Assembly: GCA_032718475.1 (NCBI GenBank)
Contig: JAUCBJ010001665.1
Location: 1 to 28,462, forward strand
DNA: 28,462 bases
Direction: 5' to 3'
Source: Nemertoderma westbladi
Taxonomy: Eukaryota > Xenacoelomorpha > Nemertodermatida > Nemertodermatidae
The position numbers were made by a program, and so were the translations under genes. The notes below the pieces were generated by a model. That model was not told the DNA's origin. It ran no database searches and was given only the letters and a program-made list of their open reading frames with translations. This document shows, in pieces, positions 28,249-28,462 of the stretch (the first letter of the stretch is position 1; every line of letters begins with the position of its first letter).

Positions 28249-28362
28249 TATAGCAGTTTTGCTAGTCCAAAAAAATATCGGGCAGAAAAGTACTTCTATA
28301 GGGCATAAAAGTATTAAAAAAAATATAGGTCATTTGAGTAAAAAATATAGGGTAAAAAAAGT

Positions 28363-28428
28363 AAAAAAATATGGCAGTTATTTTTTTGCCCTATATAGGG
28401 CCAAAAAATAACTGCCATATTTTTTTTA
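28363..28428. repeat. 32-bp-arm palindrome
   Basis: A nearly perfect palindrome centred on CCCTATATAGGG (28389-28400). The outer arm AAATATGGCAGTTATTTTTT pairs with its inverse, with one mismatch. No loop. Variants of AAAAATAT(A)GGG occur upstream from 28269. Confidence 0.9.
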
Positions 28429-28462
28429 GAGATGGGAAATATTGTGTTTAGTTGTATATACG

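Overview
The window looks like animal nuclear DNA from an invertebrate whose taxon I cannot fix. It is visibly AT-rich, coding sequence is sparse and interrupted by introns (splice acceptors, a phase-matched exon pair, a poly(A) signal), and most recognisable sequence is non-LTR retrotransposon debris, tRNA-derived SINE-like sequence and palindromic (foldback) elements. There are no bacterial-style operons, CRISPR arrays or real tRNA/rRNA genes.

Layout. 1-1548: a TCCATG hexamer satellite interrupted by a 1.2-kb element with 58-bp perfect terminal inverted repeats, built of four related CCAAT-containing foldbacks. 1620-2495: copies of two dispersed repeats carrying long poly-G tracts. 3104-3840: a 26-bp minisatellite fused to an RTE-type LINE 3' end, then a large foldback. 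4270-7025: a decayed endonuclease + RT LINE on the minus strand, broken by poly-C and an insertion. 7722-8640: a second, different RT fragment, minus strand. 8811-9106: the clearest host gene, the coding exon of a secreted neuropeptide precursor with three copies of [F/Y]-V-[Y/F]-E-L-G-K-R. 9107-14280: mostly non-coding, with one credible 3'-terminal exon (11633-11752). 14295-21510: RTE pieces, SINE-like copies, a 46-bp minisatellite that appears to derive from RTE reverse-transcriptase sequence, and an RTE 5' end. 23245-24384 (minus): two phase-compatible exons of a single-pass membrane protein. 24815-27150: two RTE copies joined head to tail. 27191-28428: tandem repeats, a repeated poly-G neighbourhood and a terminal palindrome.

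Functionally, only the neuropeptide precursor and the membrane-protein tail look like maintained host genes. The precursor would be processed to short C-terminally amidated peptides (YVYEL-, FVYEL- and (S)YVFEL-amide) that I cannot assign to a family; they share an aromatic-x-aromatic-x-Leu-amide plan with allatostatin-A peptides but have Glu where those have Gly. The remainder is a record of repeat birth: minisatellites seeded inside RTE copies, poly-G expansion inside dispersed repeats, and insertion of an element into a satellite. All homology calls are by eye; no searches were run.
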